A model generated the notes under the pieces. That model saw only the letters and a list, made by a program, of their open reading frames with translations, made no database searches and was not told the DNA's origin. DNA of 39,125 nucleotides from Gemella haemolysans (GTDB lineage Bacteria > Bacillota > Bacilli > Staphylococcales > Gemellaceae): positions 1-39,125 of the forward strand of contig NZ_CABFLN010000013.1 of the NCBI RefSeq assembly GCF_901873445.1, written 5' to 3'. The position numbers and the translations under genes are program-made. Numbering within the stretch: position 1 is the stretch's first letter; every line of letters begins with the position of its first letter. This document shows, one piece after another, positions 21,401-27,484 of the stretch.

Positions 21401-24400
21401 ACTGGTACTTCTCCTGATGTGATTTCTTCTTTCACTTTTGGAGTTGCTTTTGTAGCATCACTTGCTTCTACCGGTACGTCAACTGTTTTTTCTACACCTT
21501 CACGTGTTACTGTTACTGGTACTACTTTCTTACCATCTTTCTCTTTAATTTTCCCGTACGTTACTGTATCAGTATCTTTAAGCACTTCACCGTTTGCTGT
21601 TACCTTAGCTTTAACAGTTGTCTGATCTTTTTCAGGTAATGAGTCTCCAACTTTAGGTTCTACAGAGATTTTTGCTGCTCCATCTTTCACCGCTAATGTG
21701 AACTCTTCTGCTTTCTTAGTTACTTCTACATCAATTGTTTTTGCCACACCATCTCGTGTTACTATTACTGGTACTACTTTCTTACCATTTTTATCTGCAA
21801 TAGCTCCATATTCTACAGTATAAGTATCATCTAACGCTTTACCGTTTGCTGTTACTTTAGCTTTTACTGCATCTTTATCGGCTTGTTCTGTTAAACTTTC
21901 TCCTGCTTTAGGTTCTTTAGAAATCTTCGCTACTTCTGTCACTGCTAAAGTGAAATCCTCTGCTTTACCTGATAAAGCTAAACGTGCTTGTTGTAATTTA
22001 TCAAGAGCTTCATCTACTTGTGGTTGAGTAGCATCTTGCTTAGCAAACACTTCTTGAGCTTTTACTAAAGCATCATCGTAAGCTTTTTTCTTAGCGGCAT
22101 CTGTCTCTTTAGCATAAGCTGGTGATTTTTTAACAGCATCATCTTTGTTTAAATCAATTTCTGCTTTTAGGGCATCTTTAGATACAGGTACAGCAACATC
22201 TTGTCCTGTTAACTCTTTAATTGCTTTTGCTAGATTATCAATTAAAGTAGCTACTTCTGATGTACCTACAGCGTTTTCTGGTTCAGCTGTATTTTTATCA
22301 GCTACTTTTGAAGCTGCGTCTTTCGCTTTATCAAAAGCAGTTTTCTTATCTTGAGGAACATTAGGATTAGTATATTTATCAGAAGCCTTTACTTTTTCAG
22401 CTTCCGCTACTAATTTTTGTAGAGAATCCATCTTAGAATCTAAATCTTGCGCAATAGAAACAATACCATCAATTTCACTCTTATCAGATGCATTTTCTAC
22501 TTTTGCTTTCAATTCATCTTTTTGAGCTTTATTTAAATGTGGTAAATCCTCGATTGTTTGTTTTGCTTTTTCACGAGTAGCTTGCGCTTTAGCATCGTTC
22601 AAGATATTTTCTAATTGGTCTTTTGATTTTGCTTGATCAATTTGTTTCTTATATTCCGCTTTATCAGCTTCTGATAATCCTGGAATTTGATCAATTTGTT
22701 TCTTATAAGCTTCTTTTAGTTTTTCAGCTTCTTCTTGTGCTTTTTGAGCTTCATTTTTAGCTTTTTGCTTTTCAGCTTCTTCTAAAACTTTCTCTACCTC
22801 TGCTACAGTAGTTTTCCCGTCAATCTGTGTTTTGTATTCATCAGCTGTTGGATTTTTTAGAGAATCTTTAATTTGATCAATTTTTTCTTTTGTAGATTTT
22901 TTAGCATTTTCTAAGTTTTTAGCATCTACTTGTTGACCGATTTTATCAAGTAATTCTTTTGTATAATCAGCCGCTTGAGTTCCAGTTCCATTACCATTTG
23001 CTGGATCAGTAATTCCTTGGCTATCTACTTGTTTTCTAAACGCTTCTTTTTCAGCTTCTGTTAAATACTTAGCTGAGTTAATTTTATCTTTTACTTGACG
23101 TTTTTTAGCTTCAATCGCTTTTTCATTTTCTGAATTTTTAGCAATTGCTGCATTAACAACATTATTTATATCATCTTGAGTTGTTTTTCCAGTTAATTGA
23201 TTTTTGTAGTTCTCTTTTTCTTTTGGTGATAAATACGTTAGATTATCAATGGCTTGTTTAGCTTTTTCAATAGCTTCAGCAGCACTAAATACTTTCGTAG
23301 GTTTTGCTTTAAATAAATCTCTTTTTGGAATAACTGTTCCTGTTGGCTGTGAATTTCTAAGTATAGCAAATCCTTGTGTTCTAGGATCATATTCTAAATT
23401 AGTTCCAACAAAATCTTGAGAAGTTTTTGAAGGGTCACCTACACTTTGAATAACATCATCGCCATCTTCATTCTTAGTTGTTTTCATTCCATTTACTTGG
23501 AAGAATTTTTGTCTTGCACTTTCAATATCGCCAGCTGTTAGACTATTAATATTATCTACTGCATGTGGATTTTTTAAGTATTTATAATCTCCTACACTAG
23601 CTTGAGTTGTTTCAAGATTATCGACTTGTGGTTTTTCATAAACAAGTGATGTCCCAGGGATAACGTCTTGTGTCCCATCTCCATAAGTGATTGTTGCTGT
23701 TCCATCATCTGCAATACTAATACTACTATCTGCAGAAGCAACACCATCATCCCCTTCTTTAACATTCTCTATAAATTTATTATGTGAATGTTCAGGGATA
23801 GCATCACTTGTTGTATCTTGGTTTTTCTCCCAAATTTTATTTTTTAATAGTGTTTTTTCTTCTGGTGTTAATTTAGCTGTATCTCCTACTCCAATACGTT
23901 CTGGTAATACAGGTTCAAACAACTCTTTATCTTGGTATAACACAGGAATTTCAGTTGTTACTACTTTAAAATGACGTAATTGTTGTAATGCACGGCCTAC
24001 CTTAACCCCTGCACCAAAATCTAATGTTCTTCTACCATTTTTTAGTGTTGGATCCACTACTTTATATTTAGCAGTAATTGTAACTCTATCATTTCTTGCT
24101 AGATCCCAGTCAGAGTAGATACTCTTAGTGTTAGTTCGGAAACTCTCAAAGATACCTTGGTCAGATGGACTATCAGAAATTTGTGTACCTATTCTGTGAT
24201 TAAACATTCCTGCCATATGACCTAGGAATGTTTTTCCTGTTTCTTGAGTTGTATCATTATAACGTTCCCATTTTGTATCGTCTCCAAGCCCCATAGAATC
24301 TGCTTGTTCTTTAGTTTGATAACGTGAACCTACTGAGTTTGTAAAAGAAACCCATGGAGAATCTGCACTCCAACTTTTCATTACACGGTCAGTTGTACCT

Positions 24401-24813
24401 GTTTGCAAACGGATTTCTGAAGGTTCTTGGGCTCCTACTGGTGTAGTAAACCAATAGTCTGGACGTGAACCACCATAGTTGGCAACATAATTTGAAGCTC
24501 CAAATCCTCCATTATATTTATATGTTACTGTTACATAAGGATTTGTCTTACTGTAACTTGACCAATCTACATCTACTACAATCTCTCTATCTACATTAAT
24601 ACTATCATGTACAGCAATCGCAGCTGCATCATAAGGAGACTCCCCCCTATTTGCATATAAAGTTACGACACCTTTATCATTTCGTGTCGTTACCATCGCA
24701 GCTTCTGCAGTATTTGCTAATCCTGAAATTGCGATTTGTGCCCCAATCAAACATGACGCCGCTCCAAAACTAAGTTTTCTTATAGAAAACTTTTCTTTTC
24801 TTTCTCTTTTCAT
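18445..24813 (-). CDS. Sortase-anchored surface protein with GA-type and FIVAR-type modules, 2122 residues
   Basis: I chose the ATG at 24813, with GAGG 13 bases upstream. The frame opens further upstream with a TTG at 24855 but without a ribosome site. The export signal is KFSIRKLSFGAASCLIGAQ, ending near NTAEAAM. Approximate layout: residues 35-300, a Trp/Tyr-rich domain I cannot name; 303-510, a diverged 77-residue-type repeat and linker; 511-793, GA-like three-helix modules (LPHLNKAQKDELKAKVENA...IVSIAQDLDSKM is very close to albumin-binding GA modules); 793-950, FIVAR-like modules (KKKAYDDALVKAQEVF); 951-1120, two beta repeats; 1121-1311, a duplicated 97-residue Rib-like unit; 1311-1654, DUF1542-like helices; 1668-2058, five further 77-residue-family repeats ending in DGSV.TIPG. 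The sortase signal is LAHTG at 2088, then a hydrophobic span and KRRKEK. Serum-albumin binding is a family-based inference. Confidence 0.9.
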   Translation of the reverse strand: MKRERKEKFSIRKLSFGAASCLIGAQIAISGLANTAEAAMVTTRNDKGVVTLYANRGESPYDAAAIAVHDSINVDREIVVDVDWSSYSKTNPYVTVTYKYNGGFGASNYVANYGGSRPDYWFTTPVGAQEPSEIRLQTGTTDRVMKSWSADSPWVSFTNSVGSRYQTKEQADSMGLGDDTKWERYNDTTQETGKTFLGHMAGMFNHRIGTQISDSPSDQGIFESFRTNTKSIYSDWDLARNDRVTITAKYKVVDPTLKNGRRTLDFGAGVKVGRALQQLRHFKVVTTEIPVLYQDKELFEPVLPERIGVGDTAKLTPEEKTLLKNKIWEKNQDTTSDAIPEHSHNKFIENVKEGDDGVASADSSISIADDGTATITYGDGTQDVIPGTSLVYEKPQVDNLETTQASVGDYKYLKNPHAVDNINSLTAGDIESARQKFFQVNGMKTTKNEDGDDVIQSVGDPSKTSQDFVGTNLEYDPRTQGFAILRNSQPTGTVIPKRDLFKAKPTKVFSAAEAIEKAKQAIDNLTYLSPKEKENYKNQLTGKTTQDDINNVVNAAIAKNSENEKAIEAKKRQVKDKINSAKYLTEAEKEAFRKQVDSQGITDPANGNGTGTQAADYTKELLDKIGQQVDAKNLENAKKSTKEKIDQIKDSLKNPTADEYKTQIDGKTTVAEVEKVLEEAEKQKAKNEAQKAQEEAEKLKEAYKKQIDQIPGLSEADKAEYKKQIDQAKSKDQLENILNDAKAQATREKAKQTIEDLPHLNKAQKDELKAKVENASDKSEIDGIVSIAQDLDSKMDSLQKLVAEAEKVKASDKYTNPNVPQDKKTAFDKAKDAASKVADKNTAEPENAVGTSEVATLIDNLAKAIKELTGQDVAVPVSKDALKAEIDLNKDDAVKKSPAYAKETDAAKKKAYDDALVKAQEVFAKQDATQPQVDEALDKLQQARLALSGKAEDFTLAVTEVAKISKEPKAGESLTEQADKDAVKAKVTANGKALDDTYTVEYGAIADKNGKKVVPVIVTRDGVAKTIDVEVTKKAEEFTLAVKDGAAKISVEPKVGDSLPEKDQTTVKAKVTANGEVLKDTDTVTYGKIKEKDGKKVVPVTVTREGVEKTVDVPVEASDATKATPKVKEEITSGEVPVSVDPAKDKKVAEADKKAITDAVEVPKDQPQPTDKQVKNDGAIVEGTGANAGKKVVVVEVTYPDGSKDEIEVPVRKEKDADKATPKVKEEITSGEVPVSVDPAKDKKVAEADKKAITDAVEVPKDQPQPTDKQVKNDGAIVEGTGANAGKKVVVVEVTYPDGSKDEIEVPVRKATDKDQAKADLTDAANVEKGEIDGDTTLTDKEKEDLKAKVDEVKKAAEDKINNAKTPEEIAKATEEGKKAIADVYNPQTGKGKSTSIFKPELDLQTALVSGKATVEKGKDLTDEEILKQLALADGVTAKITSKPTTTETGTKEAEVEVTLADGTKVTVKVPVEVVESLAKADKDNDLAKAKEDAKKQVEEAAKKKLDEIKNNKDLTAEQKQKAEEVINKAKEEANKAIDEASSAGTAKQIADQAKENIEKYNPKADTEVKKPDVTNLDEEKAKAKAEILEEAQKRINEIKNNKDVSDKEKQKAIDAINKAKDKAIEDINKGQSKDEIDAAKDNGIRKINEVQPEGSIASKFEPKVPENKVEVKNPTKLSDKEREKVRQNIEGANTFPAGTTVEVRPDGTVVITYPDKSVDTITGDKLVEKSTKQTTPKVQTDAEKTPAQVPATTPVENTHNLTPAEQSAVAAKVKAANPAATVTVSKDGTATLTYGDGSVNTIPGTSLVVAKNPGKQTPTQAAQNPAQVPATTEVGNAHNLTPTEQSAVVAKVQAVNPAAKVTVSKDGTATLTYEDGSVNTIPGTRLVVQKEEVPTQDQPTISEKTKVIIPANPTKVAEATRLTEEEKEAVKKAVVEANGFGSDVKVEVAGDGTATIIFKDGSAITIPGSQLVVQDSKAQDSNKTDAEKTTVKKPAQKIDVKDATRLTEEEKEVVRKAIETANNFPAGTTIAVAGDGTATITFPDGSVATILGKDTVQQTAAGAGKSESTSESTSDKKDDKRGIQGALAHTGLDNTGGLGLAGLGLAMLSGLLATAKRRKEK
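20890..21471 (-). repeat. Near-identical 291-bp tandem duplication in the surface gene
   Basis: Two adjacent 97-residue units (20890-21180 and 21181-21471) encode the same sequence, from ATPKVKEEITSGEVPVSVDP to VTYPDGSKDEIEVPVRK, and differ by a handful of mostly silent bases. The unit ends in VTYPDGSKDEIEVPV, which resembles Rib/alpha-like repeats of streptococcal surface proteins. Confidence 0.92.
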
Positions 24814-24880
24814 CTTAATTACTAAACCTCTTTTCTTTTTCTTATTTTTAAACAATAACTCAAATAATATTTTTGGTATA

Positions 24881-24908
24881 ATTATAACACATTTTAGTAT
24901 TCAATAAA
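24881..24908 (-). promoter_or_regulatory. Candidate extended -10 promoter of the 2122-residue surface gene
   Basis: On the minus strand TGTTATAAT is a full -10 box (24886-24881) with the extended TGn element. The -35 box, TTTATT at 24908-24903, is weak with a 16-base spacer. The start of transcription would be about 60 bases before the ATG. Confidence 0.45.
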
Positions 24909-25333
24909 AGTCATATCTTGTTTAAATAATGAGATGTAAGCGTTTTTTTTTTTTTCAAAGAGTATAAGTTTTTTTCTCAATTTAATAATAGCAATTCTTA
25001 AATTATTATTTTATAAAATATATTTTTTGAACTACTATCTCACTGAAAATTCATATTAGATTGAATTTGTACATTATTAAATTATATTGCATATATACAC
25101 TGTTCTAAATATATTTTTTATAACTTTGGTTTCTGTGTATAGCCTATCATTTTTCCTTGCTAGTATTTTATTTTTTGTATTTTTTGTGTAATTTTGATTT
25201 TGTTTTCGCTGTTATTTTTATTAATATATTTTTTATATTTTCTAAATTGAAATTCTCCATTTTCTTTCATTACAATTGTATTAAATAATTTTTTAGTTAA
25301 TCTTTTTATTTAGTTAATTTTTTTATAAAACAA

Positions 25334-25400
25334 TAAAAAATAAGCGTATTATCACTTATTTTCAGAGATGATCCGATTTTGTATAATACACTTATTTTTT
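25334..25400 (-). terminator. Terminator of the gcvH-L gene
   Basis: Two long arms, AAAAAATAAGCGTATTAT (from 25335) and ATAATACACTTATTTTTT (25383-25400), pair with one mismatch around a ~30-base loop. The hairpin starts a few bases after the gcvH-L stop and is followed by a T-rich run on the minus strand. Confidence 0.7.
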
Positions 25401-25405
25401 CTTAA

Positions 25406-25741
25406 TTATTTATATTCTGCAAATTTGTTGAATTCAGCTTCATCAACGTTTGTTAATTTAACAATCCAAGATTCTTTTGGATCTGCTGAGTTTAAAACTG
25501 TTGGCTCTTCTTCAGCTTTTTTGTTGTATTCTACAACGTCCCCTGCTAATGGAGTGTTGATGTCTAATACAGTTTTTGATGCTTCTAAACGTAAGATAAC
25601 ATCATCTTTTTCTAATTTTTCTTTTCTTGAGAATTCTACAAATCCTACAGTACCAACGTCATCTTGTAATTCTGCAGTTGGTCCGATAATGTATACTCCT
25701 TCGCTTTTTTCAATCCATAAAGCTTTTGCTAATTTTTTCAT
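25406..25741 (-). CDS. gcvH-L: GcvH-like lipoyl carrier protein of the SirTM locus
   Basis: 111 residues, shorter than classical glycine-cleavage H protein (about 125-130). The lipoyl hairpin is clear: the swinging-arm lysine is K56 in RLEASKTVLDINTPLAG, where classical GcvH has ESVKA. AAAGAGG lies 7 bases before the ATG. No glycine-cleavage P or T genes are nearby. Instead two lipoate ligases and a SirTM sirtuin follow upstream on the same strand, which is the context in which GcvH-L proteins were described as substrates of lipoylation-dependent ADP-ribosylation (Rack and co-workers, 2015). The acidic pair D27-D28 is a possible modification site, but the sequence alone cannot show this. It has its own promoter and terminator, so it can be transcribed apart from the rest of the locus. 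Confidence 0.9.
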   Translation of the reverse strand: MKKLAKALWIEKSEGVYIIGPTAELQDDVGTVGFVEFSRKEKLEKDDVILRLEASKTVLDINTPLAGDVVEYNKKAEEEPTVLNSADPKESWIVKLTNVDEAEFNKFAEYK

Positions 25742-25780
25742 TTTACAACCTCTTTCTATATTTTATAATTTTTTCTAAGT

Positions 25781-25806
25781 ATCGATGACCTTATTTCATC
25801 ATCGAT
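25781..25806. promoter_or_regulatory. Inverted repeat in the gcvH-L leader, possible operator
   Basis: ATCGATGA (25781-25788) and TCATCGAT (25799-25806) are perfect inverted arms with a 10-base spacer. They lie between the predicted promoter and the ribosome binding site of gcvH-L, where a bound repressor would block transcription. On the plus strand the right arm is followed by five T, so a weak terminator is the alternative. Confidence 0.45.
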
Positions 25807-25822
25807 TTTTACTCAAAGTTAC

Positions 25823-25851
25823 ATTATACATTTTATAAAATTAAAAATCAA
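25823..25851 (-). promoter_or_regulatory. Promoter of gcvH-L
   Basis: On the minus strand TTGATT (25851-25846) and TATAAT (25828-25823) are separated by 17 bases, a good sigma-A arrangement. Transcription would start near 25816, about 75 bases before the ATG and just before the inverted repeat. Confidence 0.6.
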
Positions 25852-25916
25852 CTAAAATAATAATAAAAGTGATATTGACTTTCGATTAGTATAATAAAAA
25901 CTAATTAATACTATCC

Positions 25917-25945
25917 TTTACTTTAAAAATTATTGGTATTATAAT
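25917..25945 (+). promoter_or_regulatory. Promoter of the small toxin mRNA
   Basis: TTTACT (25917-25922), 17 bases, then a perfect TATAAT (25940-25945). The start would be near 25952, giving a ~30-base leader. It points away from the gcvH-L promoter. Confidence 0.6.
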
Positions 25946-25981
25946 GAAGATAGGCTACTTGCCAAAGAAGGAGGTGTTTAT

Positions 25982-26089
25982 ATGGTTGATATACTCATCC
26001 AAATTCTTGTTGGACTATTTGTAGGAGTCATCCTCTTATTTATAGAGTACTTTTATTTCCTAAATGATAAAAACAACAAGAACAAGTAG
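25982..26089 (+). CDS. 35-residue Fst-like type I toxin peptide
   Basis: ATG at 25982 to TAG at 26087-26089. The ribosome site AAGGAGGTG is among the strongest in the window, 7 bases from the ATG. The peptide begins MVDILIQILVGLFVGVILL, a single membrane helix, then an aromatic turn (EYFYFLND) and a polar lysine/asparagine tail. This matches the plan of Fst/par toxins (about 33 residues; MKDLMS..., a helix containing FVG, a charged tail). It lies inside a module with its own promoter, a bidirectional terminator and a convergent antisense RNA sharing a 14-bp direct repeat, which is the pAD1 par layout. By family knowledge such peptides damage the membrane when the antisense RNA is lost. It could instead be a small regulatory membrane peptide, but the surrounding RNA elements argue for type I toxin-antitoxin. 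Confidence 0.8.
   Translation: MVDILIQILVGLFVGVILLFIEYFYFLNDKNNKNK
25989..26002 (+). repeat. Direct repeat DRa of the par-like module
   Basis: ATATACTCATCCAA, overlapping codons 3-7 of the toxin. It is identical to DRb at 26220-26233. Because the antisense RNA is transcribed through DRb in the opposite direction, its 5' end is complementary to DRa near the toxin start codon. Confidence 0.8.
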
Positions 26090-26172
26090 TCTTATTTAGG
26101 CACGACATATGTAGTTCACTTTACGTATGAATATTTATTACCTTACTACAACAAGTACGCTAATACATATAA

Positions 26173-26204
26173 AAAAGCAACTGAATTGCCCTTCAGTTGC
26201 TTTT
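26173..26204. terminator. Bidirectional terminator shared by toxin mRNA and antisense RNA
   Basis: AAAAGCAACTGAA (26173-26185) pairs perfectly with TTCAGTTGCTTTT (26192-26204) around a 6-base loop, with runs of T on the exit side of each strand. Confidence 0.9.
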
Positions 26205-26219
26205 CGTGTTTATATGTGA

Positions 26220-26233
26220 ATATACTCATCCAA
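26220..26233 (+). repeat. Direct repeat DRb of the par-like module
   Basis: A second exact ATATACTCATCCAA, 231 bases after DRa and just beyond the shared terminator. It lies at the 5' end of the predicted antisense RNA. Confidence 0.8.
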
Positions 26234-26246
26234 TTCACTTATCTAT

Positions 26247-26276
26247 ATTTTAACATTATAATTCTTCTAATGTCAA
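26247..26276 (-). promoter_or_regulatory. Promoter of the antisense RNA
   Basis: On the minus strand a perfect TTGACA (26276-26271), 18 bases, then TAAAAT (26252-26247). This is a stronger -35 box than the toxin promoter has, as expected for an excess antitoxin RNA. Confidence 0.7.
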
Positions 26277-26328
26277 GAAATTACCTAAGCTAATACTCGC
26301 TTGACCTTTTTTAATTAGATATTATTTC

Positions 26329-27351
26329 TTAACTCAATATCAAATCTACCAATTCTTGTGCTTCTACTTTTCCGAAATAATGAGCTAAGTCGATACCTTC
26401 TAATACTTCTAATAAGTCTTCTTCTTTTACCCTTACCCCGATTAGTTTCTCCTCGACATCACCGACATTACCTTTTCCGAAAAAGTCTCCGTAAATTTTA
26501 GCTTTTGTAATTCGTCCCGCTTCTACTTCCAGATTGAACTCGACAGTTCCAATTCCTAAACGTGCATCTCTATTATAGTTATATCTTGGTGATTTCCCGT
26601 AGTTCCAATCCCAGTTTTGATATTTTTTAGCAAGCAATTCATCAATTTCTCGCCAATCGTCTTCTGTCAATTCATAGCGTTTTATATCTTCAAGATTTTT
26701 ACACCCAAACAAGCGACATAAGTATAAGTCTTTGAACTCTACTACAGATAAATTTCTATATTCCTCATCTAAATATTCTCTAAGACCTGTAACTCTACTT
26801 CTTACCGAATCTATACCTTTCGACTCAATTTTCTTACGATTAGGTGTTAGTACATTGACCATAGCTTCATAGTTAACATCTAAAAGCAGAGTGTATCCTC
26901 CATAAATCTTACCATTAACAAGAGTCATCGCAGCTCCACTTACTTTCTTCCCGTCGACAACAAGGTCATTACGTCCTGTTTGTTCAACCTTACTCACACC
27001 TAAATCATGCAAGATATTTACCGCAGGTTCATAGAATTTTTTAAAATTACCATAAACATTACTATCACCATTCATAATAAAGCAAATATTCACAGCTCCT
27101 TCATCCAAAAACACTGTTCCCCCGCCTGTATCACGTCTAACAAGGGTTATGCCATGAGATTTCATGTACTCATGATTAATCTCTTTTTCGGCATTTTGGA
27201 AAAGACCAATCTGTACCTTTGGTTTGCAACAATAAGGAAATATTATATCCTCGTCCAAATTCAACTTATTAAGTACATGAACCTGTATCGCTAAGGCTAC
27301 CGCCCCATCATAAATATATTGTCCATCTCTTATCGGCTCTATTAAATACAT
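26329..27351 (-). CDS. lplA: Lipoate-protein ligase A family protein, paralog 1
   Basis: 340 residues from the ATG at 27351. An in-frame GTG two codons upstream overlaps the GAGGAG site, so the ATG is the better start and matches the start of the second paralog (MYLIEPIR). Ligase motifs are intact: RRDTGGG at 72-78, GRNDL at 126-130 and GKKVSG at 134-139, with K136 in the place of the catalytic lysine of E. coli LplA. The small C-terminal domain characteristic of LplA is present. Expected reaction: ATP-dependent transfer of lipoate to the lysine of a lipoyl domain, here most likely K56 of the neighbouring GcvH-L. It lies 133 bases after the flavoprotein gene, with hairpins in the gap. Closely similar to paralog 2, so a local duplication is likely. 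Confidence 0.9.
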   Translation of the reverse strand: MYLIEPIRDGQYIYDGAVALAIQVHVLNKLNLDEDIIFPYCCKPKVQIGLFQNAEKEINHEYMKSHGITLVRRDTGGGTVFLDEGAVNICFIMNGDSNVYGNFKKFYEPAVNILHDLGVSKVEQTGRNDLVVDGKKVSGAAMTLVNGKIYGGYTLLLDVNYEAMVNVLTPNRKKIESKGIDSVRSRVTGLREYLDEEYRNLSVVEFKDLYLCRLFGCKNLEDIKRYELTEDDWREIDELLAKKYQNWDWNYGKSPRYNYNRDARLGIGTVEFNLEVEAGRITKAKIYGDFFGKGNVGDVEEKLIGVRVKEEDLLEVLEGIDLAHYFGKVEAQELVDLILS

Positions 27352-27386
27352 AAACACTCCTCATTTTTCACACTACAACATAAACA

Positions 27387-27421
27387 GCTACTATTATTCA
27401 AGTTCAACTTATAATAGTAGC
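27387..27421. other. Hairpin in the gap between flavoprotein 1 and ligase 1
   Basis: GCTACTATTAT (27387-27397) and ATAATAGTAGC (27411-27421) are perfect inverted arms. A second imperfect inverted repeat flanked by AGTCTACT direct repeats lies at 27435-27485. Neither has a T-run, so RNA processing or a protein site is as likely as termination. Confidence 0.5.
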
Positions 27422-27484
27422 CGCTTCGCCTTAATAGTCTACTATATTTATAATTTCTTCGCTCTATAAATTATAACAGTCTAC

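Larger units (their letters stand above)
24814..25405. other. AT-rich intergenic region upstream of the 2122-residue surface gene
   Basis: 592 bases of very AT-rich DNA. It contains the candidate promoter (24881-24908), TGTAAGCG followed by 13 T (24935-24955), whose left half looks like a catabolite-response element, and the gcvH-L terminator (25334-25400). Between 24960 and 25330 I see nothing definable. Confidence 0.5.
26168..26240 (-). ncRNA. Predicted antisense antitoxin RNA (RNA II-like), ~70 nt
   Basis: The minus-strand promoter at 26276-26247 would start a transcript near 26240 that ends at the shared terminator, about 70 bases long. Its 5' end contains the complement of DRb, and its 3' half is the terminator hairpin complementary to the 3' end of the toxin mRNA. 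In the Fst system RNA II is of similar size and pairs with the toxin mRNA at both regions to stop translation. The RNA is a prediction; its ends are not measured. Confidence 0.7.

Noticed and set aside
20207..21625. Plus-strand frames of 151 and 205 codons opposite the 2122-residue protein
   Set aside because: Ser/Phe-rich antisense shadows of repeat-coding DNA; the second contains the mirror image of the 97-residue duplication.
24814..24855. TTG start at 24855 for the 2122-residue protein
   Set aside because: No ribosome binding site precedes it; the ATG at 24813 has a GAGG site and gives a normal YSIRK signal peptide.
25368..25778. Plus-strand frame of 136 codons opposite gcvH-L
   Set aside because: The minus-strand frame has a ribosome site and a clear lipoyl domain; the plus frame has neither and reads through a terminator hairpin.
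25742..26328. Riboswitch or T-box in the gap between gcvH-L and ligase 1
   Set aside because: The structured elements here are explained by two divergent promoters and the par-like toxin-antitoxin module; no conserved riboswitch core was seen.
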